Origin: Enterococcus dispar ATCC 51266
GTDB taxonomy: Bacteria > Bacillota > Bacilli > Lactobacillales > Enterococcaceae
Reading direction: 5' to 3'
Assembly (NCBI RefSeq): GCF_000406945.1
Contig: NZ_KE136354.1
Span: 1,084,101 to 1,148,100 of the forward strand
DNA: 64,000 bases
The number at the start of each line of letters is the position of its first letter. The first letter of the stretch is position 1. Below the pieces are notes generated by a model that searched no databases, was not told where the DNA came from, and saw nothing but the letters and a program-made list of their open reading frames with translations. Shown here in pieces: positions 1 through 8,275 of this stretch. The position numbers and the translations under genes are program-made.

Positions 1-363
1 TTGCCAAATAAAACCTAAAATCAAGCCACCAATCAAATTAGGCATAAAGAAAATTGTCCGTAATAGATTAGCACCTTTAAATTTGCTTGTCACCAGTAGT
101 GCCAAGCCTAACCCAATGATGTTAATTAACACAATCGAAACAACAGCAAATTTTACGGTAAACCAAATTGCATTGCGAAAACCTTCATCATGGATCAATT
201 TTTGATAATTTTCAATGCCAACAAAATTTCCTCTGGCAACGGCATCCCAATCGGTAAATGAATAATAAATACCATATAAAAATGGTACCACGACAACTAA
301 AATAAGTGCGATTACAACTGGTGCTGCAAATAAATAAAACCACATCTTCCTTTGATGTTTCAT
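1..363 (-). CDS. Sugar ABC transporter permease, MalF type (partial)
   Basis: This is the N-terminal 121 codons of an inner permease subunit; the rest lies outside the window. The start is ATG at 363 after a GGGGGAG-like site. Residues 7-30 form a first membrane helix (FAAPVVIALILVVVVPFLYG), and the following YSFTDWD and FVGIENY are typical of MalF/LacF-type sugar permeases. The last visible part, FFMPNLIGGLILGFIWQ, opens the binding-protein-dependent transport domain. It lies downstream of the binding lipoprotein on the same strand, with a hairpin between them, so the two belong to one importer. The sugar is not shown by the sequence; a maltodextrin-like oligosaccharide is a guess. Confidence 0.85.
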   Translation of the reverse strand, partial: MKHQRKMWFYLFAAPVVIALILVVVVPFLYGIYYSFTDWDAVARGNFVGIENYQKLIHDEGFRNAIWFTVKFAVVSIVLINIIGLGLALLVTSKFKGANLLRTIFFMPNLIGGLILGFIWQ

Positions 364-385
364 ACGCTAACTCCCCCTTATAAGA

Positions 386-422
386 GAAAACACGAGAGAG
401 CTTCAGATTCTCCCGTGTTTTC
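386..422 (-). other. Intercistronic hairpin between binding-protein and permease genes
   Basis: GAAAACACG at 386-394 pairs with CGTGTTTTC at 414-422, extended inward by a GAGA/TCTC-type pairing. On the minus strand no run of T follows, so this is more likely an RNA-stabilising or attenuating stem than a full terminator. Such stems after binding-protein genes let the abundant lipoprotein be made in excess over the permeases. Confidence 0.55.
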
Positions 423-435
423 AATGTAAGCTTAA

Positions 436-1743
436 TTATTTCCGTTCGTCTGCCCATTTATCTTGCGCAGATTTAACAACTTCATCCCAAGATGCATCAC
501 CAGCAACATATTTTTGAATTTCGGCGCCTAAAGTTTGTTCGCCCCATCCAGCTGGATAGCCCATGAATACCCAACCAGTTGTGTTACCGTCTGTATAATA
601 AGTATAAACATCTTTTGAAAGTGGATCAGAAATTTTATCAGTATCGTAGCCTTTATACGCAGGTACAAATTTGAAGTCTTCTAAAACAATCTTCTTACCT
701 TCATCAGAAGTATATAGATAGTCTAAGAAATCTTTAGAAGCTTTGATTTCTTCATCACTTGCATTTGGATTAACACCCCAATACATTGGTACGCCAACTG
801 GAATTGTTCCTTCTGTTACACCATCAATTGGAATTGGTAATAAACCGATATTTTTATTCGCAAGATCTTTATTAATACCTTCAATTGTTGGATATACCCA
901 GTTACCTTGTTGTGTCATTGCAACTTTTCCATTTGAGAATAATTGCTCAATTTGTTGTGAATAATCTAAACTGTTAGTAGGTTGAACAGAGTATTTATTG
1001 CTAATATCAAGATATTTTTTAAATTGATCACCATATTTAAATTCTACAGTTTTAGATTCATACGCTTTCATTACATCGTTATCAAACTCTGCATTTAAGA
1101 AAGCATTTGATCCATGTAAACCTGTAATCCATTGTTCTTTTGCAGCTAATGCAAATGGTGCATCAATCCCTAACTCACTTTTTTTGCTATCTAAAGTTTT
1201 AGCCGCAGTTTCTAAATCGTCTAATGATTTAATTGTTGACGCATCAATACCAGCTTTTTCAAAAATTTCTTTGTTGTAAAGGACACCATAACCTTCAATG
1301 TTGTATGGTAAACCTAGAACTTTTCCATCTTTTGTAGCACCTGTTAAAGTACCATCTAATGCTTGTTTAGCAGATTCTGTATCACTTAAATCAGTTAAGC
1401 TATCTACCCACATGTTCACATCTTCTGGTCCACCAATATTATAAATATTTGGTTCGTTACCAGATGAGAATTTTGATTTTAGGGCTGCGCCATAATCTGA
1501 ACCGCCACCAACTGTTTCAACATTAATCTTAATGTCTGGATTTTTTTCTTCATACTCTTTGGCTAGCTTTTCAAACTGATCTTTGAATTCTACTTTAAAC
1601 TGAAAAATATCGATTTCAGTTTGGTCTGATGAGCCACCACTGTTGCCACTTACACTGTCGCCTGAATTTCCACACGCAGCAATAGTTAATGCTACACCAG
1701 ATAGTAACAATCCTGCGCCCACTTTTTTCCAAAATCCCTTCAT
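436..1743 (-). CDS. Extracellular sugar-binding lipoprotein (ABC transporter, family 1)
   Basis: This lipoprotein captures a sugar outside the membrane and hands it to the permease encoded downstream. ATG at 1743 is chosen because GGAGG lies 8 bases before it; an in-frame ATG at 1761 would place the ribosome site inside the gene. The signal peptide ends in a lipobox (TIAAC), with the acylated cysteine near residue 24 followed by a Ser/Gly/Asn linker. The mature part has SBP_bac_1 features such as the IDIFQFKVEF strand and GLPYNIEGYGVLYNKEIFEKAG. Length, 435 residues, is normal for the family. MalE-like or multiple-sugar binding is likely, but the ligand is unknown. Confidence 0.9.
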   Translation of the reverse strand: MKGFWKKVGAGLLLSGVALTIAACGNSGDSVSGNSGGSSDQTEIDIFQFKVEFKDQFEKLAKEYEEKNPDIKINVETVGGGSDYGAALKSKFSSGNEPNIYNIGGPEDVNMWVDSLTDLSDTESAKQALDGTLTGATKDGKVLGLPYNIEGYGVLYNKEIFEKAGIDASTIKSLDDLETAAKTLDSKKSELGIDAPFALAAKEQWITGLHGSNAFLNAEFDNDVMKAYESKTVEFKYGDQFKKYLDISNKYSVQPTNSLDYSQQIEQLFSNGKVAMTQQGNWVYPTIEGINKDLANKNIGLLPIPIDGVTEGTIPVGVPMYWGVNPNASDEEIKASKDFLDYLYTSDEGKKIVLEDFKFVPAYKGYDTDKISDPLSKDVYTYYTDGNTTGWVFMGYPAGWGEQTLGAEIQKYVAGDASWDEVVKSAQDKWADERK

Positions 1744-1792
1744 TTCTGAATCCTCCTTCATATTGTCCCTTATTTCTTATTACATTTATATT

Positions 1793-1808
1793 ATGCAATC
1801 GTTTTCTT
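1793..1808 (-). promoter_or_regulatory. Sugar operon promoter with overlapping cre-like site
   Basis: On the minus strand a TTGATT -35 is followed after 17 bases by CATAAT. The spacer and -10 region contain AAGAAAACGATTGCAT, which fits the CcpA cre consensus at all but one defined position. A second cre-like sequence, ATGCAACCGATTGCTT, lies at 1903-1918, also one mismatch away. Catabolite repression of the transporter is therefore likely (inference). Confidence 0.6.
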
Positions 1809-1829
1809 TTTAAATCAATAGTTTATCTG

Positions 1830-1847
1830 TTTGTTACCGGTAACAAA
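1830..1847. promoter_or_regulatory. LacI-family operator palindrome
   Basis: TTTGTTACCGGTAACAAA is a perfect 18-bp palindrome with the central CG typical of LacI/GalR operators. It lies just upstream of the lipoprotein promoter and about 300 bases from the end of the adjacent LacI-type regulator gene, which is its likely binder. Confidence 0.65.
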
Positions 1848-2060
1848 ATATAAATAACATTATTTGATTTTTTAAAATGCGATAAAAACAACGATATCAA
1901 CAATGCAACCGATTGCTTTAAGTATGTATTTATTTGCGCTGTGTCCTAGTTTTTCCATTATTTTTCATCCACAATAAAAATCAGAATGCAACAACTAAAT
2001 ATTTAGGTTGAAGCTATAAATTTTCAAACATTCTTTTTGTACAGAAACCATCTTAATTGA

Positions 2061-2112
2061 ACAAAAAGCAACCCCATGATTAGCTTTTTAACTAAGGAAG
2101 TGGAGTTGCTTT
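2061..2112 (-). terminator. Terminator of the LacI-type regulator gene
   Basis: AAAGCAACCCCA at 2065-2076 and TGGAGTTGCTTT at 2101-2112 form a 12-bp stem on the minus strand with one G-U pair, followed by a T-rich tail. It lies about 40 bases after the regulator stop codon. Confidence 0.75.
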
Positions 2113-2151
2113 ACTTAAACCTTTATTTTGACTTTTGATTTCAAAATTTTC

Positions 2152-3099
2152 TTAACGAGTAGACTCTCGAACAACTAATTCAGGTAAAAAACGACGATAT
2201 CCTTGCGTTTGTCCATTTTCCTCAATTTTTTTAACAAGCATCTCACCACAAGCTTCCCCCATTTTTATAATGTCTTGTTTCATTGTCGTCAGTTTAGGGG
2301 AACTGACCTGATCAAGAAAGACACCGTCAAAGCCAATAATACCAAAATCTTCTGGCACTGCTCCTCCACAATTTATTAAAGCGCGCTCAATCCCGATTGC
2401 CAGACGATCAGAAGAACAAATGAAACAAGTATTTTCTTTAAAAGACCCCCAGTGTTCTTCGATAAAAATTTCACTTTGGGTGGAACGATTTTGCAGTCGA
2501 AAAATTTTGGGGGACAAATTATTTTCTGCCATAACATCTAAATAACCTTCTTCTCGCTCATGGGCAAAAGGTTCCGCAACATCAATACCTACAAAAATCA
2601 AATTTTCATAACCGGCTTTTAACGCATATTTCGTTGCCGTCGCCGTTCCGTAACGGTTATCACTATCAACAAAGTCAATATCTTGATTATTTTCTCCAAA
2701 TAATATGACTGGTTTTGTTAAGGTATGGATCCAGTCAAAGTCTTGACTTCGTACACCAGTCAAAATATAACCATCACAAGAGCCATGATCGATACCGTTA
2801 CTAGTAACTAATTGTAAAGAATAATGTGCTTTGCCCACAGCACGGGCAATTCCCATCAACAAATTCATATAATAAGGTTCTGTTGTATCTAGTTCTTCTA
2901 AAATATATAATTTTATAATTTGAGAGCGATTTGAGACTAACGCTTTTGCAGCAATATTAGGATGATAGTTCAACTCTCCCATTGCCTGATAAACTAATTT
3001 TTTAAGCTCATTTGTTACTTGCTCGGGATGATTTATTACGCGAGAAACAGTCATTTTCGATACATTTGCAAGTTTTGCAACATCAGATAGAGTAGCCAT
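2152..3099 (-). CDS. LacI/GalR family transcriptional regulator
   Basis: Residues 1-50 are a LacI-type helix-turn-helix with hinge (ATLSDVAKLANVSKMTVSRV, then NHPEQVTNELKKLVYQAM). The remainder is a periplasmic-binding-like effector domain, including FGIIGFDG near the C-terminus. AAAGGAG precedes ATG 3099 at good spacing. It is encoded alone on the same strand, upstream of the sugar transporter genes, so it most likely controls them through the palindrome at 1830-1847. At 315 residues it is a little shorter than most family members. The effector is unknown; MalR-like is possible. Confidence 0.88.
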   Translation of the reverse strand: MATLSDVAKLANVSKMTVSRVINHPEQVTNELKKLVYQAMGELNYHPNIAAKALVSNRSQIIKLYILEELDTTEPYYMNLLMGIARAVGKAHYSLQLVTSNGIDHGSCDGYILTGVRSQDFDWIHTLTKPVILFGENNQDIDFVDSDNRYGTATATKYALKAGYENLIFVGIDVAEPFAHEREEGYLDVMAENNLSPKIFRLQNRSTQSEIFIEEHWGSFKENTCFICSSDRLAIGIERALINCGGAVPEDFGIIGFDGVFLDQVSSPKLTTMKQDIIKMGEACGEMLVKKIEENGQTQGYRRFLPELVVRESTR

Positions 3100-3173
3100 T
3101 TTATCTCCTTTAAGTTAACGCTTAGCAGTAAAGCTATATTTTATTATTTTTTATATGTACTATTTACAGTTTA

Positions 3174-3209
3174 ACAAAAAAAACTGCACCGGAGAATGCC
3201 CCGCTGCAG
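3174..3209 (-). terminator. Terminator of the fthC-glk-rhodanese operon
   Basis: CTGCA at 3184-3188 pairs with TGCAG at 3205-3209, with an inner CGGG/CCGG pairing, and a run of eight T follows on the minus strand. It comes directly after the rhodanese-like gene, the last gene of the operon. Confidence 0.8.
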
Positions 3210-3216
3210 CTTAAAA

Positions 3217-3612
3217 TTAATTTTTCTTTTTTACTTTACCTTCCCAACCTTGGTAGCCACCTTTAAGCAGATAAAGGTTCGTATATCCCGCTTTTCGTAA
3301 TTTGTTTGCGGCCCGCACTGCAATAGCACGTTTTTGATCGTAAATATAAACAGGTTGGTCTTTACGAATACTACCAATTGAGTTTTTTAAAACAGAATAA
3401 GGAATATTTCGAGCCCCTAAAATATGACCAGCATCAAACTCATCTTTTTCACGCACATCAATTATTTGAGCTTTTCGCATCCCGTCACGAAATGTTTCTT
3501 GATCAATGGTCGTGGCAGATTTTTTTGCCATTATCCGGATATATAGTTCATTAATCCCGATTCCTAATAAAATGGCAATTAAAACAATATCAATAATAAT
3601 AATGGGAGACAT
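3217..3612 (-). CDS. Membrane-anchored rhodanese-like protein (YqhL type), catalytic Cys absent
   Basis: Residues 1-25 form an N-terminal membrane anchor (IIIIDIVLIAILLGIGI) and residues about 40-125 a rhodanese domain (IIDVREKDEFDAGHILGARN and LLKGGYQGWEG). Where active rhodaneses carry the sulfur-accepting cysteine, this protein has aspartate (VYIYDQKRAIAVRAA). Sulfurtransferase activity is therefore unlikely and a binding or scaffold role is more plausible. It is the last gene after glucokinase, 15 bases downstream. Confidence 0.82.
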   Translation of the reverse strand: MSPIIIIDIVLIAILLGIGINELYIRIMAKKSATTIDQETFRDGMRKAQIIDVREKDEFDAGHILGARNIPYSVLKNSIGSIRKDQPVYIYDQKRAIAVRAANKLRKAGYTNLYLLKGGYQGWEGKVKKKN

Positions 3613-3627
3613 TTTTTGCTTTCCTTC

Positions 3628-4593
3628 CTACTTTACAAAATCTAATGCTAATGAAGCAGCTCCAATAACGCCCGCTTCATTACCTAATTGTGCTAATTTA
3701 ATACTTGTACTTTCAGTTACTTGTGGGAAAGTGAACTCAGCAAAGTATTTTTCTACACGACTGCGCAAAAATTCACCTGCAGCAGAAACACCACCACCTA
3801 AAACAATTGCTGATGGATTTAAAGTGTTGCCTAAATTACCACAGGCCAAACCTAAGTAAAAGCAAACTTTGTCCACTACCATTAAAGCAAACTGATCTCC
3901 GGCTTCAGCGTATTCAAAAACGTCTTTAGAAGAGATATCATAACCTTCATCCAGCTGCGCTTTTAATTTAGAATCTCCCGCATATTCTTCTGCTAAATGA
4001 CGCGCAACGCGTACAACACCTGTAGCAGAAGAAACTGTTTCTAAACAACCTTTTTTACCACAGGTACACATGAAACCATCAGGATCAACCGTTACATGTC
4101 CGATTTCACCGGCACAGCCGGCTACACCATGCAATAGATGTCCTTCGGCGATAATACCACCACCTACGCCAGTACCAAGGGTAATAAAGACTACATCTGG
4201 GTTATTCTCCCCTGCTCCTAACCATCGTTCTCCAAGCGCAGCAACATTGGCATCATTATCAATAGCAAAAGGAATAGTTGTTCCGGCTTCGATTTGTTCT
4301 TTAATAGGTTGTAAAGTTGTCCAGTTTAAATTATAGGCCCCAATTACTGTACCAGCTTTACGATCTACACTGCCAGGAGTTCCCATTCCAATTCCGACAA
4401 AATCTTCTGGTTTCATATTGTATAAAGCTAAATGATGATTAATAGATTCCACAATTTCTGGTACGATATGGCTACCTTCATCTAAAATGTTGGTTTCGAT
4501 ACTCCACTTTTGTTGAATTTCTCCTTCAGTGGTTAAGATCGCAAACTTTACAGTTGTCCCCCCAAGATCAATTCCAATAATTTTTTTGTCCAT
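3628..4593 (-). CDS. glk: Glucokinase, ROK family
   Basis: It phosphorylates glucose with ATP in the cytoplasm. The N-terminal phosphate-binding motif is IGIDLGGTTVKFAI. The ROK zinc motif CTCGKKGCLET and the sugar-binding segment EIGHVTVD are present. ATG 4593 is preferred over an upstream TTG at 4599 because the AAAGG site then has normal spacing. It lies between yqgQ and a rhodanese gene, the usual order in enterococci and bacilli. Because ROK kinases cross-react, glucose specificity rests on this context and on Firmicute GlcK similarity. Confidence 0.92.
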   Translation of the reverse strand: MDKKIIGIDLGGTTVKFAILTTEGEIQQKWSIETNILDEGSHIVPEIVESINHHLALYNMKPEDFVGIGMGTPGSVDRKAGTVIGAYNLNWTTLQPIKEQIEAGTTIPFAIDNDANVAALGERWLGAGENNPDVVFITLGTGVGGGIIAEGHLLHGVAGCAGEIGHVTVDPDGFMCTCGKKGCLETVSSATGVVRVARHLAEEYAGDSKLKAQLDEGYDISSKDVFEYAEAGDQFALMVVDKVCFYLGLACGNLGNTLNPSAIVLGGGVSAAGEFLRSRVEKYFAEFTFPQVTESTSIKLAQLGNEAGVIGAASLALDFVK

Positions 4594-4599
4594 GTACAA

Positions 4600-4806
4600 T
4601 TATCCTTTCTGTCGACTTTCTTCAATGCGATGTTCTCGTTTTAATATGCGCCAACAAGTTAAATATGTATCGTGGTCGATTAAGCGGCCATCGTACAATT
4701 TTTTTAATTCAATTAACATCAATTCGATATCATAGATACGCTTGCCAACATAAATATAAATACCAAAACGTTTAAACAACTGTTGAACATCGTAAAGAGT
4801 TTCCAT
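4600..4806 (-). CDS. yqgQ: YqgQ family protein (DUF910)
   Basis: A 68-residue protein with the DUF910 pattern (YDVQQLFKRFGIYIYVGKR at the start, then IELMLIELKKLYDGRLI). Its function is unknown. In Firmicutes it is found between the rhomboid gene gluP and glucokinase, exactly as here, and it ends only six bases before the glucokinase start. Confidence 0.88.
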   Translation of the reverse strand: METLYDVQQLFKRFGIYIYVGKRIYDIELMLIELKKLYDGRLIDHDTYLTCWRILKREHRIEESRQKG

Positions 4807-4826
4807 TTAACACACTTCCTCGCATA

Positions 4827-5522
4827 TTATACAGGCAATCCATATTTTTTTAAACCATATAAAAGACAAATCACTAAAAGAAATCCAAAAACAACACCTG
4901 AAATAATTCTAGTATGAATTGAAAAACGACCGTGATTTTGGGGTAAAGCTACAACATTCCCTAATAAAAGTCCGCCGATAATCCCGCCAATGTGTCCCCA
5001 AATATCAATAGAACGATCAAAAATTCCAAATAATAAGCTTAAGCCTACAAAAAGTGCAAATTGTCTGACCATGCCTTGAATGGCAGGATTATTCCGGAAA
5101 TAATAACCCAGTAATAAGAAAGCTCCAAAGACACCAAAAATAGAAGTACTACTGCCAGCAGAACGAATTCCAGCATCATTAAAAGCGAAACTCACAAAGT
5201 TGCCCATCATACCACTTAGTATATATAAAATGAAGAATCGTAAGTGTCCATAAATAGCTTCAACCTGCTGGCCAATAAAATACAAAACAATAGAATTGAC
5301 TGCAAAATGTGTAAGAGAAAAATGGATGAAAATCGGCGTAATAAAGCGCCAGTATTGATGGAAATAAGCGACAAAAGGCCCAAACATTACCCCACGAGCT
5401 TCAATTTGTAAGCTGGGAATAAACATCAATAAGTAAACAATAGTTTGAATAGCTAAAAAGCTATAGGTTACAATAGGACGATTCAACCAACGTTTCAACG
5501 TCAACTTCCATTCCTTATTCAT
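4827..5522 (-). CDS. gluP: Rhomboid family intramembrane serine protease GluP
   Basis: A multi-pass membrane protease. The rhomboid signatures are HFSLTHFAVNS in helix 2, the serine motif GSSTSIFGVFG and the histidine motif WGHIGGIIGG. The serine loop reads GSST rather than the usual GASG, but the serine is kept. Start ATG 5522 has TGAGG six bases upstream and overlaps the end of fthC, so translation is probably coupled. The B. subtilis homologue also has a soluble N-terminal extension and TPR tail that are missing here, giving the short 231-residue form. Confidence 0.88.
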   Translation of the reverse strand: MNKEWKLTLKRWLNRPIVTYSFLAIQTIVYLLMFIPSLQIEARGVMFGPFVAYFHQYWRFITPIFIHFSLTHFAVNSIVLYFIGQQVEAIYGHLRFFILYILSGMMGNFVSFAFNDAGIRSAGSSTSIFGVFGAFLLLGYYFRNNPAIQGMVRQFALFVGLSLLFGIFDRSIDIWGHIGGIIGGLLLGNVVALPQNHGRFSIHTRIISGVVFGFLLVICLLYGLKKYGLPV

Positions 5523-6078
5523 AAAAAACCTCATTTCTAAAATCCGTAATTATTTTTGCTACCGGTATATCAAAATTTTCCGGCTGCCAATCATCGCGTA
5601 TTTGTTCACCAAAAGCTAAACTCACCGTTGGTCCTTGAAAATCTTTTAAAAAGCGATCATAATAGCCGCCTCCAAAACCAATGCGATAACCTTCACTGGA
5701 GAAAATGAGACCTGGTACAATTAATAAATCAATTTCATCTTTGACAACTTTTTCAAATACTAAGGGCTCTTCTACCCCAAAACTAGAAAGCAAGTATTCT
5801 GTTTTTTCTGTGACAGGATGAAAAGTTAATATACGATCTTGCGGAGCTTTAGGTACTACTATTTTTTTTCCTTCTGCAAACGCCCGTTTAAAAATCGGCT
5901 GTGTATCTAATTCAATGCCAGTCGCCCGAATAACACCAATGCAAGTTGCCTTTTGCCATATCCGGCTAGAAAATAATAATTGTAAAATAATAGTTTCTTT
6001 TTTTTGTTTTCGTTGTTTATGCGAGGCAAGTTCTTGCAGTTTGGCAATTCCTTCTTTACGCAATATTTTTTTATCCAA
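5515..6078 (-). CDS. fthC: 5-formyltetrahydrofolate cyclo-ligase
   Basis: It converts 5-formyl-THF to 5,10-methenyl-THF using ATP. The family signatures are the C-terminal LIVPGLIFSSEGYRIGFGGGYYDRFL and the basic N-terminal region. Length, 187 residues, is typical. It heads the gluP-yqgQ-glk operon and overlaps gluP by eight bases. Confidence 0.92.
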   Translation of the reverse strand: MDKKILRKEGIAKLQELASHKQRKQKKETIILQLLFSSRIWQKATCIGVIRATGIELDTQPIFKRAFAEGKKIVVPKAPQDRILTFHPVTEKTEYLLSSFGVEEPLVFEKVVKDEIDLLIVPGLIFSSEGYRIGFGGGYYDRFLKDFQGPTVSLAFGEQIRDDWQPENFDIPVAKIITDFRNEVFYE

Positions 6079-6231
6079 GTGAATCGCTCCTTAATTTAGA
6101 AAACTTCTGCAAAAATAAGATTTGAAGTACCCAAACACTCATTTCTTCCAAAAGACTCTACTTGCATGGTATCGAAAAAGCAAAAAAATAGCAAACGCCG
6201 GATCAAAATTGACATTTATCTATTGCTGTTA

Positions 6232-6283
6232 AACAAAACAAGACCAGCAGTAAGTACAAAATAAGACTTACTATTTGGTCTTG
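6232..6283 (-). terminator. Terminator of the iron-siderophore permease operon
   Basis: ACAAGACCA at 6238-6246 pairs with TGGTCTTGT at 6275-6283, and AGTAAGT pairs with ACTTACT inside. A TTTTGTTT tail follows on the minus strand. It stands just after the last fhu-like gene. Confidence 0.75.
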
Positions 6284-6302
6284 TATTACCTGACTATTCA
6301 GT

Positions 6303-7289
6303 TTATGTGCGGGGCTTTTGCACCAGCAGAACCAAGAAATACGGTGCGCCACAAATTGCTATCATAACACCAGCAGGTAACTCACCACTAGTTAAGAGTA
6401 TACGCCCGATTGTGTCAGCAGTTAAGACAATCAGAGAGCCGATAAGTAAACTTAATGGGAAACGTTGCGATGCTTGCCCTTTCAATAGTCTTTTTGTAAT
6501 ATGAGGCGCTAAAAGACCTACAAAAGCCAAATTACCACAAAAAGCAACGCAACTAGCTGCAATAGCCGCCCCTAAAAATAAAAAGCGAAGGCGAACTTTA
6601 CGAACTTCAATCCCTATACTTAAGGCCTGTTCATCATTTAATTGCAACAAGTCCAAATAAGGTAATTGCACAAGCGTAATTCCAATTAAAAGCATTAACC
6701 AGCCGCATAAAATCAGAACATAACTCCAGTTTGCCCCCCACAAAGAGCCTGCTAGCCAATTGGTTACAAAACGATAGCGATCAGGCGCAACCTTAATTGT
6801 GCCCAATAAAGTTAAGGCACCAAAACCAGCATTTACAGCCACACCGGCTAAAAGTAGTTTGTCTAAAGCTAAAAAGGGGCCACTTTGATAAGCGATGCCA
6901 TAAACTGCTAAAACCGCAACTAATCCGCCAATTAAAGCTAACAATGGCAATAAGAACCCATTTCCTTGGGCGAAAAAGCCGAGATAAATGAGAACAAAAA
7001 AACCAGCCCCACTATTAATTCCCAGTAAAGAAGCATCTGCCAAATCATTGCGCGTTACCCCTTGCAGCAAATAGCCTGCGGCACCTAGTCCTGCCCCTCC
7101 TAAAATTGCTAAAATTGTTCGCGGTAATCTTAACTCAAAAATAGTTAATTGCAAGGCATTCCCAGCTTCGCCAGTCACCACTACCAATATGTCAGATAAG
7201 TTCAAATTGTTGCGTCCAACTAAAATACTAGTGAAGAATAAAATAACTAATAAAATTGCAGCAAAACTATAAATATATTTCTTTTTCAT
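6303..7289 (-). CDS. Iron-siderophore ABC transporter permease (FecCD family), second subunit
   Basis: A membrane permease with about nine to ten helices and the FecCD signature (LRLPRTILAILGGAGLGAAG, GVTRNDLADASLLGINSGAG). ATG 7289 overlaps the stop of the upstream permease as ATGA and has GGAGG eight bases before it. It forms the FhuG-like half of the heterodimer with the next gene. The substrate is probably a ferric hydroxamate or similar siderophore, given the binding protein at 9270, but specificity cannot be read. Confidence 0.88.
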   Translation of the reverse strand: MKKKYIYSFAAILLVILFFTSILVGRNNLNLSDILVVVTGEAGNALQLTIFELRLPRTILAILGGAGLGAAGYLLQGVTRNDLADASLLGINSGAGFFVLIYLGFFAQGNGFLLPLLALIGGLVAVLAVYGIAYQSGPFLALDKLLLAGVAVNAGFGALTLLGTIKVAPDRYRFVTNWLAGSLWGANWSYVLILCGWLMLLIGITLVQLPYLDLLQLNDEQALSIGIEVRKVRLRFLFLGAAIAASCVAFCGNLAFVGLLAPHITKRLLKGQASQRFPLSLLIGSLIVLTADTIGRILLTSGELPAGVMIAICGAPYFLVLLVQKPRT

Positions 7290-8275
7290 GATTGGCTCCT
7301 CCAAATCCGAAAGAGTAGGAAAGGAACCCCGATAATTGTGATTAAAAGTCCTAAGGGCGTTTCAAACGGTGGATTTAATAAGCGGGCTAATAAATCTGCT
7401 AAAACCACAAATAACCCTCCGCCAAACCAAACTAATGGCAGTAGTCTATGGTAATTATCGCCTGTAAAATGACGCAACACATGAGGGACCATCAGGCCAA
7501 TGAAACTAATTGGACCAACCAATGCGACCGCGATACCGGCTAAAAAAACAACTAAGATTAATGTGAATAATCGGATGCGTTCAGGTTTTTTCCCCAATGC
7601 CAAAGCAGTATCATCACCTAAAACCAATAAATTAATACCATTAGCTAAAAATAATAATCCACCAACAGCCATAAAATAAAGTAGCCAAACCTGGTGTAGT
7701 TGTTCCCAAGTAATGTTGGCAACTCCTCCCACAAACCAAAAAGCAATATCTTGTTGCAAATCAAATATCAGTCCTAATGCCTGACTAACAGCAGTAAACA
7801 AACTACTAATGGCAACTCCAGCTAAAACGAGGCGAGTTGGTGTGAATGACGTCACAGACTGGCGACTAACCAAAAATATTAAAAAAGCCGCTAAAAATGC
7901 ACCAGCAAAAGAAAACCATATAGTTTGACTAATCGAAGCTTTTGGCAAAAAAACAAACACCAATGCTAATCCTAATGAAGCACCACTATTAATGCCTAAT
8001 AGCCCCGCATCAGCCAACGGATTACGTGTAACTCCTTGCATGACTGCCCCACTTAAGGCAAATGCACTGCCAACCAAAAAAGCACCGATGATGCGAGGTA
8101 AACGTAAATTCACAATAATTTGTTGTCCTTGGTTCTGACTGTCAAAATGTAAAAAAGCATTCTTAATTTCCACAATCGAAATAGCGGCAGCTCCATTTGT
8201 TAAGGAAAAAAATAAAAGTAAAACAGACGCTAAAATCAAAAACAACCACACTATGCCCAAATGTCTAGACTTCAT
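7286..8275 (-). CDS. Iron-siderophore ABC transporter permease (FecCD family), first subunit
   Basis: A FecCD permease with LRLPRIIGAFLVGSAFALSG and GVTRNPLADAGLLGINSGAS near the N-terminus and PISFIGLMVPHVLRHFTG near the C-terminus. It is a paralogue of the following gene, making the FhuB/FhuG pair. Its start overlaps the ATPase gene by 11 bases and its stop overlaps the next start, indicating tight coupling. Confidence 0.88.
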   Translation of the reverse strand: MKSRHLGIVWLFLILASVLLLFFSLTNGAAAISIVEIKNAFLHFDSQNQGQQIIVNLRLPRIIGAFLVGSAFALSGAVMQGVTRNPLADAGLLGINSGASLGLALVFVFLPKASISQTIWFSFAGAFLAAFLIFLVSRQSVTSFTPTRLVLAGVAISSLFTAVSQALGLIFDLQQDIAFWFVGGVANITWEQLHQVWLLYFMAVGGLLFLANGINLLVLGDDTALALGKKPERIRLFTLILVVFLAGIAVALVGPISFIGLMVPHVLRHFTGDNYHRLLPLVWFGGGLFVVLADLLARLLNPPFETPLGLLITIIGVPFLLFRIWRSQS

